Notes: generated from the letters alone by a model not told the origin. Numbered from the stretch's first letter, positions 24,421-36,660 are shown. The stretch: 64,000 nt of DNA from Sepiola atlantica (GCA_963556195.1 OY744537.1:15432743-15496742), one strand, 5' to 3'. Translations and numbers: made by a program.

Positions 24421-25234
24421 ATTATTTAAGGAATTTCATGACACCATTCAAATTTCCGTCCAATTCCATCTGGAGTTACTAATGTTCGATTATCGATTTC
24501 TATTATTGCTTACCAGGGATGCAATTGAAAACAAAGACTTATACCAAGATCAGGCACAACTTTTTTTGAGTAAAATTTCACAAAGAATACGATGGTGGTA
24601 ATAATTTTGTATTAGTGTGTTTAGAATATGCGAGGTCAGAATTTACACTGGATATACACAAACAGTAAATATAATGTCTTACTTTATTTTAGAAATTCAA
24701 TATAATCTGGGGTTCAGAGTTGAGAGCAGAATCACACAGGATTCTCATTATTTTCCGGGCAACGCCGGAGTTCAAGCTAGTTAATTCATAAACTACAATT
24801 GTTTTAAATACATTAAAATCAAAAAAAAAAAAATTCATATGAGATGTTTTCAGTCATTATTTTTCTTGAAAATGCAGCAAAATTTTAGGTTGAATTATTT
24901 TAATTTTACAAGTTATTAACTTTAATTTCTGTAATGAGGGTTAATCAAAAAATAAAAACGCGCAAAATTGTTGTCATATCTATTATACAATTATTTGATT
25001 CCATGTTAAATATGAGTTGGTGAATGTTATTACATATGCCGTGTAGTAGATATTTAGTGGGAGATAAAATGTGATTTTGACCTCTGGATTGTCTGTTTAG
25101 AAGCTATTCTGCTTGATAAGTTTCGGCTTCTCAGTTGAAAGCTAAGGAGAACGGTCAGCGGTTGATATTGATAAAACAGGAATACATTTTGCATTTAAAA
25201 GTGAGCTGGACTGAAAAAAAAAACAATGACCAAA
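24420..25234. other. AT-rich DNA, nothing recognised
   Basis: No frame or repeat boundary that I can support. Confidence 0.4.
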
Positions 25235-25260
25235 CTAGTTCTTTACTTTGCAGTAAGTAA

Positions 25261-25334
<74 letters not shown>

Positions 25335-25800
25335 AACAACAACAACAACTCACTAGGAGTTCTCACACAGGTCATCATCAGTGATCGCTCATTGACATTA
25401 CCCCGTGGTGTTCCCTGGAGTCTGAGTGACAACAAGTCTCCCCAGATTTCCAGTATTCTCCACCTCTTTCGATAACTATTGCAAATGATTTTGCGTTATC
25501 GCAACAGTCGCTTACTATTGATTTCTTGCTGGCAGCGATCATTGGTTTTCATTGAGGTTCGGGTGGTAATAACCTCCCCAGTGCCCCAATACTCTCTGCA
25601 CCTTTTCAGTGGAGGTCTTGTTAGTGTTCTCCTGCCTCGATCTTTCCATTCTCCTTGACTTTTCGTGACTATTTTGTGTGGTTATCAGCCAAGGCTGGTG
25701 TCATCACATTGTGTTTTTTTTTGGAGGGGGGGGCAGATTATGAGATTATTTTACAGTTTCAGTTCTCTTGGTTCATGTGGTGTTCCTTTATTATTATTAT
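25235..25800 (-). mobile_element. LINE 3' end with (AAT)n tail, copy 1
   Basis: Read on the minus strand the element ends with CATCACTGATGATGACCTGT, then GTGAGAACTCCTAGTGAG, and a (AAT)n tail (25261-25331 on +). The same 3' UTR with ACAACAAGTCTCC and ATTTTGCGTTATC blocks occurs at 26035-26130, 53435-53900 and 54150-54560. Coding sequence is attached only in the 53.9-54.1 kb copy, which identifies the family as a non-LTR retrotransposon. Confidence 0.65.
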
Positions 25801-26007
25801 TATTGTTACACCGGCCGTTCTTACACAGGAGAAACAACACCGGTTGTCACTATAAATAGTGCGAGTCACCAGAGACACAGAGAAGACAAAGCACAGTCTT
25901 GTAACTGTCTAGCCAAGTGCTAGTCACTTTCTTACTTTGTTACTACACTTGTTAAACCAACCCTCGACTTGACTTCCTTTATTTATTATTTACTGTTGGA
26001 CAACTTC

Positions 26008-26160
26008 ACAACAATTATTATTATTATTATTTACTCACTAGGAGTTATCACACTGGTCATCGTCAGTGGTCACCCACTGCCGACAACCTGTGGTATTACC
26101 TGGAGTCTGAGTGACAACAAGTCTCCTCAGCATTATTATTATTATTATTATTATTATTTT
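26008..26160 (-). mobile_element. LINE 3' end, short copy between ATT runs
   Basis: Only about 95 bp of the 3' UTR (CACTAGGAGTTATCACACTG on +) is present, with (ATT)n on each side. The left run is the tail of this copy, the right run the tail of the longer LINE relic that follows. Confidence 0.6.
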
Positions 26161-26169
26161 TATTATTTG

Positions 26170-26930
26170 TTTACCACTACGTCTCTTTGTCTGCAGAATT
26201 TATATTTACTATTTTTAAGAGTTTTGTCTATCTTGGCTTTTATGTAGTTCGTTCTGATCACGTTGTTTTGTACAGCTGTCAATAGTGATTCCGCGTCTCT
26301 GTTTTCTTATAGCCATGCCCATGTGTTTTCGTGTGCACTTGGGTCAATTTTATAAATGTTCCATGTAGCTGCTGCTCTTCTTGTTTTTATTTTCTCACCT
26401 TTTTGCTTCCCGTTTCGCTGCTCTTCATATTATATACCTTGGTGCTGACGTTTGTGGCAATAATCAGCCTCTCTCTATTTTGTTTTATCTATCTTTCTAG
26501 TTCCTTTATCGCAGCTTCCCGCATGGATGCGATGATAAAAAAAACCCTAAAAAATACATAACACAAAATACAGAGAGTCTTCTACACTTAGCAGTTCTCT
26601 TCCCTTTTTTTTTCTTTTTACATAGAGTCAATCAGTATCATCTTTCGGTTACAGTGTGTTACGCATTCTCATTAGTTTCCTGGTTCTCTGGTCCATATAT
26701 ATCAGTACTTATTTGGTCCAGTTTATGAAGTGTCCAGAGTATCTTACTAGGTATTTCCCCAAAGTATTAATTCCTTTTATTAGGTTTTTATTATAGAATT
26801 TCGTTTTAAAGATTTTTCTTTTTCTTCTTAGATATTCTATTCTAATCATATCATTCATCTTTGTTGATCTAATGGTGCCCACTTCCAGAATGTATACAGA
26901 CATGAAAGAAAGAAATAGACATTTTTATTA
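26170..26930 (-). pseudogene. Non-LTR retrotransposon relic, region after the RT core
   Basis: On the minus strand, from 26903 leftward: STKMNDMIRIEYLRRKRK, GINTLGKYLVRYSGHFINW, then in shifted frames MDQRTRKLMRMRN and a P-K-D-D block followed by LYVKRKKG, later ENTWAWL and NVIRTNYIKAKIDKT. These appear in that order in a non-LTR retrotransposon family widespread in aquatic invertebrates. The same family supplies 36200-36660 (more C-terminal) and 53900-54070 (C-terminus). Multiple stops and frameshifts make it inactive. Confidence 0.7.
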
Positions 26931-27558
26931 TAATTAATAATAAAGACTGCGGTCAGAGGGTCCTGTGAACCTATGCAAGATTATATTTATAATTTTCCCT
27001 CGCTGATGAATTAGACAATCACTCGGTTAACTGTGGAAAGTGGAATCCCGAGGTTTGTGGCGATTTGATGCTGATTAAGCCACCTTCAGATTAACCTATA
27101 ATATGGCTTTTCTGAAACTCTGAGAATGTTAATGCTTCTTTTGGTCCATGTCACACTTAAATGGTGATATATGATAGATATATTGATATCTGAAACACAA
27201 CATCTGTCAATTAGTATCACAAATCGATATTTTAAATTTTTACTGCTGCTTTGTATGGCTCCGAGTGCTGGCCGTCGACGAAGGAAGCAGAAACTTTAAA
27301 CATGTGTAAATTATTCTTGTGGAGTGTCTATTTACTTCTTTTAGGTCCGTGTATAGATATTTATAGTTATCATGTTTACCAAGTGTCTTCATCACGTATC
27401 AATCAGGCAGTTCTATACCTTCCGTTGATTTGTGTTTTCCTTTCTTTATTTAAAGTAGCGCACATTTACACCTACTAAATTCCCTCTCTATATCCTGACT
27501 AAATATTCTAGTTGTGTGTACTAGTGTGTCTCGCTCCTTTTTGTTTTTTTTTTACAAA
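26930..27558. other. No gene recognised
   Basis: 27250-27300 reads ALYGSECWPSTKEAE-like on the + strand (TGTATGGCTCCGAGTGCTGG), a motif common in LINE C-termini, but the flanks do not extend it. Otherwise nothing. Confidence 0.4.
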
Positions 27559-29370
27559 TAGCTTATAATTATCCATATACATGAGATGCATAGCTTATAA
27601 TTATCAATATACATGAGATGGATAGCTTATAATTATCCATATACATGAGATGGATAGCTTATAATTATCCATATATATGAGATGGATAGCTTATAATTAT
27701 CCATATATATGAGATGGATAGCTTATAATTATCCATATATATGAGATGGATAGCTTATAATTATCCATATACATGAGATGTATAGCTTATAATTATTCAT
27801 ATACATGAGATGTATAGCTTATAATTATTCATATACATGAGATGGATAGCTTATAATTATTCATATACATGAGATGGATAGCTTATAATTATCCATGTAC
27901 ATGAGATGGATAGCTTATAATTATTCATATACATGAGATGGATAGCTTATAATTATCCATATATATGAGATGGATAGCTTATAATTATCCATATATATGA
28001 GATGGATAGCTTATAATTATTCATATACATGAGATGGATAGCTTATAATTATCCATATACATGAGATGGATAGCTTATAATTATCCATATACATGAGATG
28101 GATAGCTTATAATTATTCATATACATGAGATGGATAGCTTATAATTATTCATATACATGAGATGGATACCTTATAATTATTCATATACATGAGATGGATA
28201 GCTTATAATTATTCATATACATGAGATGGATAGCTTATAATTATCCATATACATGAGATGGATAGCTTATAATTATTCATATACATGAGATGGATAGCTT
28301 ATAATTATTCATATACATGAGATGGATAGCTTATAATTATCCATATACAAGAGATGGATAGCTTATAATTATCCATATACATGAGATGGATAGCTTATAA
28401 TTATCCATATACATGAGATGGATAGCTTATAATTATTCATATACATGAGATGGATAGCTTATAATTATCCATATACATGAGATGGATAGCTTATAATTAT
28501 CCATATACATGAGATGGATAGCTTATAATTATCCATATACATGAGATGGATAGCTTATAATTATTCATATACATGAGATGGATAGCTTATAATTATCAAT
28601 ATACATGAGATGGATAGCTTATAATTATCCATATACATGAGATGGATAGCTTATAATTATTCATATACATGAGATGGATAGCTTATAATTATCCATATAC
28701 ATAAGATGGATAGCTTATAATTATCCATATACATGAGATGGATAGCTTATAATTATTCATATACATGAGATGGATAGCTTATAATTATTCATATACATGA
28801 GATGGATAGCTTATAATTATCCATATACATGAGATGGATAGCTTATAATTATGTATATACATGAGATGTATAGCTTATAATTATCCATATACATGAGATG
28901 GATAGCTTATAATTATCCATATACATGAGATGGATAGCTTATAATTATCCATATACATGAGATGGATAGCTTATAATTATCCATATACATGAGATGGATA
29001 GCTTATAATTATCCATATACATGAGATGGATAGCTTATAATTATTCATATACATGAGATGGATAGCTTATAATTATCCATATACATGAGATGGATAGCTT
29101 ATAATTATCCATATACATGAGATGGATAGCTTATAATTATTCATATACATGAGATGGATAGCTTATAATTATCCATATAAATGAGATGGATAGCTTATAA
29201 TTATCCATATACATGAGATGGATAGCTTATAATTATGTATATACATGAGATGGATAGCTTATAATTATCCATATACATGAGATGGATAGCTTATAATTAT
29301 TCATATACATGAGATGGATAGCTTATAATTATCCATATACATGAGATGGATAGCTTATAATTATTCATAG
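27559..29370. repeat. 32-bp minisatellite, about 56 copies
   Basis: Head-to-tail units containing TAGCTTATAATTAT and CATATACATGAGATGGA. The period is 32 bp throughout and differences are mainly single substitutions (TCC or TTC before ATATACA, occasional TGTAT). Each unit holds short internal complements (TCCAT and ATGGA). There are no unique spacers, so it is not a CRISPR-like array, and no open frame runs through it. Confidence 0.95.
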
Positions 29371-30389
29371 TCTATCGTTGCCCTTGGTTGGTGGTCATAC
29401 AAACTATGTCCTCTTAACCCTCATTGTGTACTTTGGTCACAGAAGATTGCAAGTTGTTGAACGAGGTTTTGGTCCGAATCGATGGCTTCTCGGTGCAGTC
29501 TGGTGTATTCTGGAGTAGGGGTCGACAGGGAAAAAGGGGCCAGTTACTTCGCCACTCCTACTCAATCATTGGCTCTGACATACGCCGCTCAGGCAATTCG
29601 ATTCGTCAATTCGTTTCTTCATACTAACCTCCGCCCATTTTAAAGTTTTACACAGCCCCAATCGATGAACTTAAAACTACTAGTCCCAATGTATTTGTTT
29701 CTTTTCTTTTTGACGCTATAAAAACATGTTCATGATCCGACCCCTAGCACCTAATAAATAGCCGGAATAAATTAAAACGGACCTTTTTTAGAGTTAACGT
29801 GAAATAAGTTAGGAATTTTCTATTTAATTTTTATTTTGTTTTTAACAACATCATGCATTGGTCTAAAAGTCCACCCTTGAAAAAATTATTGGCCCAAAAC
29901 GTCCGTTGACCTAAACATTCAAGTCAAAACATCCGCGTCAAAACATCCGGGTCAAAACATCCGGGTCAAACCATCCGTCTAGATTCATTGGCTTGAGATA
30001 GAGGATATGTTAAAGGTTAAAAGCCTTTTAAGCTGTTGACTTTGACACTACTTTGCTTTATCTGTTATCGAAAATGCTGATAGGAAACAGCGATAGAAAT
30101 CGGGTCCAAACGGACACAACTCACCGCAAATGAACGAAATGAACTCCCGCCGATACGAAAAAAAAAACGTGCGTCTCAGAATAAATATGTCGACTAAATT
30201 AAAAAGAAATCTGCAGATTAAAACTACACGTGGATTGATGAAAAGTAGAGTTTGGAAAGATGACGATGTTTTCTTTTTAAATGTAATTGGAGATTCGGTA
30301 AAAGTGCAGCACAGTTAACAGCTGAGAAATCGTACACAAAAAAACAAAAACAACCATAAATAATTCATATTAAATGCAGTATAACGTAA
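29371..30389. other. No gene; short CATCCGGGTCAAAA array
   Basis: 29895-29985 holds four or five imperfect 17-bp units of GTCAAAACATCCGGGT. 29480-29630 is GC-richer with a 67-codon frame that matches nothing I know. The 62-codon frame at 30130 is likewise unsupported. Confidence 0.4.
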
Positions 30390-30800
30390 TTATCTACCGA
30401 CCTGTATATTTAAACGTGATGAAACTGTTTGTAAGATTTTTTAATTTCAAAATTTTATTTCTAAACAAACTGGCTTATCGAAACACGAAAACACGAACAC
30501 CAAAATGGCCGCCCAGATGTTGCTTAACGGTTCATGTTGAAATAAGAATTACTTACCCTACCACTAACCCTAAGTCCGAGTGGCAATCCCCGAACTTAGG
30601 ATTAGTGGTAGGATAAGTAATTTTTTTCACTATCTTTTCAGCATGAAGTTTACTGACCACCTCAAAAAATAGATGGTGGCCATCTTTATTTCTTTTGTGT
30701 GCCGCAAAAGACAGCTTTAAACAAAATCAACTTTTACAATAAAAAACTTCAAAACAGTTTCAGTACAGTAACAGCCTACAGGTCGGTAGATAATTTAATT
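30390..30800. mobile_element. Foldback element, about 410 bp
   Basis: The outer ends TTATCTACCGACCTGTA (about 30392) and TACAGGTCGGTAGATAA (about 30778) are perfect reverse complements. AAACTGTTT blocks pair further in. The centre pairs ATTACTTACCCTACCACTAA with its complement at about 30600-30622 around CCGAACTTAG. The whole piece can fold on itself, and no coding frame is present. Confidence 0.75.
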
Positions 30801-31165
30801 CTACTGCGTTCATATAGAGACACGTCAGTAAGCATCATCCAATGAGAATATTTCTATATTACCTACTCCCACATAATGTTTTCCTTCACTTTTCCCTGTT
30901 TCGACTTTGTTTTTTCCTGGGTTCACGTTCGAGTAAGTTGGTTTTTACTTATTTTTCTTTTTTATGAACTACGTAATTAATCTAATTATTACTTTCAATC
31001 GAACAATTGATCCTATATAATTTACTTTATTCTATTTACGAGAAAAATAAACCTCATAAGTCAGCTGTATGATTGATTTTTCCTACACAAATTATTTACT
31101 TTTCGTACCGGAACTAGAAAAAACAAAAGGTAACTATTAGAATAATTAATAGACATTTGCGAGAT

Positions 31166-31915
31166 CTAATCATAATACGGCACACCGGCGACCCTACCTT
31201 TCTGAACTGATGTATCGGTATAGCCATTTCTGAGAATTAAATTTGAAAGGCACCCGAAAAAGATCTTGCTCTCGGTATTAAGGAAATAATACGGAATTGG
31301 TCCAGCATCTTTGATGATTCTTCTTTTGGGATCTATACCCCTTCTGCGAATCTCCACTGCTGCACGATCCTGCCTCTCCTCCAGATGACTCTTAATATTT
31401 TCCATAGCCCTTGGAGAATTCCTGTACACTTTTTGTACACGATGTAAGGTACCCTGCTCGGACAGGCTGCTGAAAAGGATGTTAATGTTCTCACAACTTC
31501 TTGAATCTCTTTCCGGGTGGGTAGTCCTGTGTCAAATTAGAACTCTGGTAGCTCCTGAGGGATCAAAAAACTATTTATACCCAAATGCATATTCTTTTTC
31601 AGGGTTGCTCATGGAGTTACGGAGATAAGTGTTGATTTCTCCTTCCGATGCTTTCAATTGTCCACTGCGTTTATCCCCTAACAATTTTCTGGCAAAACTC
31701 AAAGTGTTGGTAAGAAAATTGTCTCGTTTCTTTGATTTTTCTATGCCACTCAGCTCGCCAGATGTTTTTTTAAAATTTTCCTCTGAGTATTTACCGGAGC
31801 TCATTAAGGAGTTGACATTCCTCTATAACTGCGTTTTTAAAGAGCTTTTTAAAGGGATCTTATTTTCTTTCTCAGTTCTTTAATTTTATTCGCCATATGC
31901 TTGGCAGTGTACTCT
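31166..31915 (-). pseudogene. Non-LTR retrotransposon reverse-transcriptase relic
   Basis: Minus strand, in order: LLGDKRSGQLKASEGEIN and MSNPEKEYAFG (31571-31804), VYKKCTGILQGLWKILRVIW with QQWRFAEGV and IPKEESSKMLDQFRIISL (about 31395-31270, stop codon inside), then after a frame change SKIFFGCLSN and DTSVQKGRVAGVP (31166-31260). These are the fingers and early palm of a reverse transcriptase (the R-x-I-S-L block and the Q-K-G block). The catalytic Asp box is not reached. Both flanks are truncated. Confidence 0.75.
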
Positions 31916-32107
31916 AACCATAGAGCATTATTTAATAACCCAGAAAAGAGGGATGACAATTCACTATCTCAATACATATGGTATCTAAAGACTAATAATA
32001 GGGTAGTCATCCTTCAATAGAGCATTTTAAAGAGGGTTTTAACACCTAAGTTACAAAATCCTATGTGCTATGTCTGTCTTAATGTAAAATTAGCTATCAT
32101 TAGGTTC

Positions 32108-32112
32108 CCTGG

Positions 32113-32152
<40 letters not shown>
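32108..32152. repeat. (GA)n microsatellite
   Basis: GA dinucleotides with one AAAG interruption. Confidence 0.9.
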
Positions 32153-32572
32153 ATTAAATTATTAAACTAAAGAGAGGAAGTAGGAATTAGTTGTAGGCAC
32201 CTCAAACAAACTACCTTGGATGAATATAAAAGTAGCCAAGAGATAATATTATAACATCCTATAAAGAAAACTTTTAAAACATGTTATGCAAATTAACATA
32301 ATGATAATACTTCCACTAAATAAACAATAGATATCAATCTAAATTTCTTATAAATTGCAGTTAGTATTATTTAAGGTCACTAATATTAACATATTTAACA
32401 ACTAAGAAATAAAAAAATAATTTGCAGCAAATAGCAATTTATTGTTATAAATAAATAGGATATAATATAAAATAGAAATTAAGTCTGCCGTACCTCAGAT
32501 AGACAATAAGATAATAGATACAAAATAGATAGAAAATAAGTAAAGTTCTAGAAAAAAACAGCAAAATAAAAA

Positions 32573-32647
32573 TGCTGATTTACTTTGTATTGACTGGACT
32601 TTCAATATTTTAATATTTTATTATGAGGTCTCATCTTTGTTAACATG

Positions 32648-32697
<50 letters not shown>

Positions 32698-32856
32698 CAC
32701 ACTCCGTTGCTGATTTACTTTGTATTGACTGGGCTTTCAATATTTAAATATTATTTTTAATATATATTATTTTTATTATGAGGTTTCATCTTTGCTAACA
32801 TGTATGTATGTGTGTATTTGTATGAGTGTATGCATGGGTTTGTTTGTGTATGTATT

Positions 32857-32890
<34 letters not shown>
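32573..32890 (+). repeat. Tandem duplication of about 135 bp, each copy ending in a microsatellite
   Basis: GCTGATTTACTTTGTATTGA at 32574 and 32709 starts two copies, both running through TCATCTTTG(T/C)TAACATGTATGTAT. The first ends in (TA)n (32653-32693), the second in mixed (TG)/(TA) to 32930. Confidence 0.75.
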
Positions 32891-32899
<9 letters not shown>

Positions 32900-32929
32900 C
32901 TGTGTGTATGTGTGTGTGTACATTTATAC

Positions 32930-33526
32930 ATGTGTGTATATATATGCATATTTGGCAATGTTTTAACTAATAGGTAAGCGTTTAAGTTTGGACGATTCGT
33001 AAGAAAGAAAATTACACTTTTATTTCCTTTTGCAGAAAATTATTAATACATTTTATAAATAAATAAATAAAATTGGATAAGAAGAATTACTGAAAAGAAG
33101 TTAGTAAGGATATCCTAGATTTTGACACACTTAACGTTAATCGATCCTCCCCTCCCCTCGCCCCCTTCTAGAGTAAACCCTGTTAAGGAGAATGGTTTAG
33201 ACTTCTGACCGATTTCGTTGGAAAAGACGTGTTTTAGAACTCGCCAGGATGCTGCTGTTATTATTGTTCTTGTTGCTGTTGTCTTTCTGGGGAGTTTTAT
33301 TATTTCGGATTATGTTTCTTCTTTTCTTTTTTCATTGTACAAATTTATTTTCATTATTATATTTCGGCCCTGACGAAGTACAAGAGTTCAGAAACGTAAT
33401 TGCATTTGTATGGGCCGATTTACATGTTAATAAAATAAATATTTACAAAGCCTTACCTAATATTGAACAGTTTTGAAAAAAATATTGGTCTTAAGTTCAT
33501 TTCATTAATATATTTTAACTTGTTTC

Positions 33527-33532
<6 letters not shown>
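32930..33532. other. No gene; Penelope-type motif near 33360-33420
   Basis: 33360-33460 reads ATTTCGGCCCTGACGAAGTA then CAGAAACGTAATTGC and ends AAAATAAATATTTAC, a layout common at Penelope-like termini. An ATG at 33249 opens a run of Leu codons that looks like a signal peptide. It has no usable donor and is not linked to an exon. Confidence 0.35.
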
Positions 33533-33588
<56 letters not shown>

Positions 33589-33725
33589 TGGTACAGAAAA
33601 TCAGTACAACATGAGTAGCATTGGTTTCAAGCTCAGAAGGTGTTTACCTTACGGCTATCTTCAGTTTTGTGATCATACCAAGATAGCCGGAAGGTAAACA
33701 CCTTCTGAACTTGAAACCAATGGTA
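33533..33725. repeat. (TA)n followed by a 46-bp-arm hairpin
   Basis: After TA repeats (33533-33584), arms 33616-33661 and 33680-33725 (TTGGTTTCAAG(C/T)TCAGAAGG and onward) pair with about four mismatches around an 18-base loop. Confidence 0.85.
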
Positions 33726-34529
33726 CTGATGGTACAATATTTTGCGGCAATTTGTGACATGAACATGAATTTTGTTATTGTATAGGTTGGTCCACTTAAA
33801 AGTAGCCCAATCTCTCATATTGTGTCATATGCTGAATATGTGGCTTTCCAAATCTAAGTGTTTTAGTTGTCATTTGTCTAATCTAATAATCCAAAACTAG
33901 TATACAATGAAAGACCTACATCCACTTTCTTTTTCAACCTATTTCTACTTAAAATCGTTTCGACTTATGGTGTTACATCCACTGCTTCATTCTTACATTT
34001 TCCCAATCGCCTAGCATTCGGGCTACATTTAAGCGGGCAACCAAATACACCCCCTTTACTTTCTTTATAAAAGAATTGACCTTCTGATTCGATAAATCCG
34101 TTTTTCATTTCCGCCTACAAACCGGCATCTGCTGCTCTTTTCCTAGTTTCAGTGTCATGGATCAATTCTTTTGGGTGCTTTTTTTTAATAGGAAATACAC
34201 ACAAGGAGTATCTCGTCTCTTTAGTAACATTAAAAAAATTAATTCTTCCATTCAAAAACCAACTAAATGATTACACTCGACTTTTTTCAAGCACGCCTTT
34301 AGCCTCTATGCTACAATTGAACCTGTTTTTGTGTTTATAAAAACAAAACAAGAGTTGACGAAGACAAAGAATTGAATAGCTTAACATTAAACAGTAAATA
34401 ATTTGAATAACAATATTGTGAAAATGGATACTTTTTGTTTCGAGACTAATACCATAAGTCTAATCGATTTTATGTAAAAATAGGTTGAAAAAAGAAACCA
34501 AATAGGTGATTAATTCCCGTAGTTGCTAC
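33726..34529. other. No gene recognised
   Basis: AT-rich sequence without supported features. Confidence 0.4.
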
Positions 34530-34537
34530 GTTAATAT

Positions 34538-35142
34538 TAGTGTTGGGACGATTGATTGGAATCGGAATCGAGAATCGGAAGAATTGGTACTTTTGGGTGG
34601 TATCGGAATCAGTATCAGAATCGGAAAAATTTGAGCCAAATTTCCGATTATAAAAATGAGTCTTTTAATATTTCTTTGTTTTAAACTTAATTTCCCATCG
34701 CAGATACCAATGATAAAATGATAAATATTTGTTGATTTTAAACTACCAGTGAAGCTAAAAATGATAGATTATGATAACGAATTTTGGTAAAATAGCACCG
34801 GAAAAATAACACGGAAGAATGGCACACGTAAAAATAGCACGAGTAGATGAATAAGAAAAATGGCACAAGTGAAAAATATAGATGAAAATTTCAGAATCAG
34901 TTCAATCAAAATTTTAGATACAATACATAAAGGGAAAACATTAAGAAGTGTGTTGATTAAAAGGAAAATTATATCTACATTTAAAAGTATATGAGGACTC
35001 TCCACTAAATCCCTCCCCCCCCCCCAAAAAAAAACAGAAAATGAAATTCTACCTTTTTAAACGATTAGGAGATTTTAAAATCAGAATCAGAATCGGTAAT
35101 TGTATCGGAATCGGGAAAAATATTGGAATCGTCCCATCACAA
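34538..35142. mobile_element. Non-autonomous hAT-type element, 605 bp
   Basis: The left end TAGTGTTGGGACGATTGATT and right end (reverse complement TTGTGATGGGACGATTCC) are inverted termini of hAT style. They are flanked by an 8-bp target duplication with one mismatch, GTTAATAT (34530-34537) and GCTAATAT (35143-35150). The interior is rich in ATCGGAATC words and has no transposase. Confidence 0.75.
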
Positions 35143-35217
35143 GCTAATATAGAACCTTTTTGTATGTTTCTAAAGAAAAGAAAGAGAAAGTGTACGCCTT
35201 AAGTTAACCTGGTAGTT

Positions 35218-35672
35218 TTGTTTTACGGCATATCAACCCTTTTTGGGTTATTTAATGCCGAATCTGGTCTTGTTTTCTTCTCTTTCTTGTTTCTTTCCCC
35301 TTTTAATATATGTTTCTATTTAACCCATAGTTGGGACCCTAACAGGTACTACCACTCCGGGTCAGGGTGGACCTGGGAGCAATGGTAATTAAGAGGAGGC
35401 TCCACATTCCCCAAAGTCCGTAAGCCGGATCTCACCATCGGATGTAGTTTAAGGTCATATCCAGGACCGGGAGTAGGGTAGGAAAAATAAAAATAAAAAA
35501 GGGGAGGGAGAAAGGGAGAGGGGCTGTTGTTTTTGTTTTTGGTTTTGTAGAACATAATTAAGTTTTACAAACAAAAAAAAAAAACAAAAAAAAAACGTCA
35601 ATGTAGATGAATTTCATCTCAGGGAGCCACAGGGCAGCCTGATCTGGTAATACCAGAAGTTAACCTGCATTG
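35218..35672 (+). repeat. Dispersed repeat, second copy at 41975-42273
   Basis: Both copies start TTTACGGCATATCAACCC, continue TTATTTAATGCCGAATC (the two parts can pair), share ACAGAACATGATTGAG-like and ACATCAATG blocks, and end CAGCCTGATCTGGTA followed by ACCAG. This copy carries an extra roughly 185 bp (35335-35520) with GGTACTACCACTCCGGGTCA. Confidence 0.65.
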
Positions 35673-36199
35673 AAAAAAAAAGCCATAACTTATAGCTTAT
35701 CCCAACAGTTGACCAACCTTACAGCCATATAAGCAAACTATGTGCATATTCTGGAGAAGCGTGAAATGTTACTTTTGTAAAATATACTACAATAGGAGAA
35801 GTGTCTTATTTGAAGGTGTTTCGTAATCCGTGACTATGTTCAGTTGCAAGAATAGATCTTTTGTGAGGAATGCGTCAAGTAGATTGTTTTGTGTTGTGTT
35901 TGATAACTGAAGCTCTTTTCTGTCAGCCATATCCAAAGACAGGTTTTATAGCTTTTTATGTGTCATCCTATTCGACTGACTTCTTACATGTTGCTGTTGG
36001 TGATGATTTCGTTGGTTGGAATTTTGGGTATTTTTCATATAAGATGAATGTCCGAAAATAATTTGTCATGCTGTCGTTGCTTGAGAGGGTTTGCAAACTT
36101 GTGAAGTGATGTAGATGCTCGCTGAGTATGATTTTTATCCAGAGTCAATGGCTCGGCATGTTGATCGTTTCAGCAAGTTCATTGTTTAAAACAATGGTA
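35673..36199. other. No gene recognised
   Basis: No supported feature. The 63-codon frame at 35870 resembles nothing known to me. Confidence 0.35.
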
Positions 36200-36660
36200 A
36201 ATCAGGTTCATTTTCCTATTGTTTTTTTTATTTTTCTTATCTTTCTGTTTTTGCTGGAAGTGGGGCATCCTACTGGATGCCAGATATTCACCGGATACTT
36301 CAGACACTCCAGCCTAGAGATCGTTTTAAGATTCTAACCGTCCCTTTAAGTGCAGTTGTTTGTATTTCTCTTGCACTCGGTTCACCGGGTATACTCGCCA
36401 GATAACTCTTGAAATTCTTCTTCATTAGTCATGTTGCTCCTATAATTACTGGTATGATGGAGATTTTCCTAAGATTCCAGTTTCTTTTTATGTCGTAGAT
36501 AAGACCTTGGTATTTCGTAATCTTTTCCATTTCTGCTCTGTTCAATCCTGCATCATTAGGGACACTGACTCTAACTAGGGTTGCTACTTTCTCCCTTTTG
36601 TCCCATATTACGATATCAGTCATATTGTCCACAGATGAGTCTACACAATTGTTTTGTCAC
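36200..36660 (-). pseudogene. Non-LTR retrotransposon relic, C-terminal part of ORF2
   Basis: Minus strand from 36632: TDIVIWDKREKVATLVRVSV, then a P-N-D-A block, EMEKITKYQGLIYDIKRNW and ISIIPVIIGAT. After one stop it continues KKNFKSYLASIPGEPSAREI and TALKGTVRILKRSLGW. Order and spacing match the C-terminus of the same LINE family as 26170-26930. Only one or two disablements are evident, so this copy is younger than the others. Confidence 0.75.

Noticed and set aside
25655..25859. Two overlapping + strand frames of 64-66 codons
   Set aside because: Antisense of the LINE 3' UTR.
27559..29370. Regular 32-bp repeats resembling a CRISPR array
   Set aside because: The units are directly head to tail with no unique spacers, in an intron-bearing eukaryotic sequence.
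33249..33476. Signal-peptide-like start MLLLLLFLLLLSFWG as first exon of the LolA-like gene
   Set aside because: Leu-codon run without a good donor, followed by a Penelope-type terminus; 5.7 kb from exon A.
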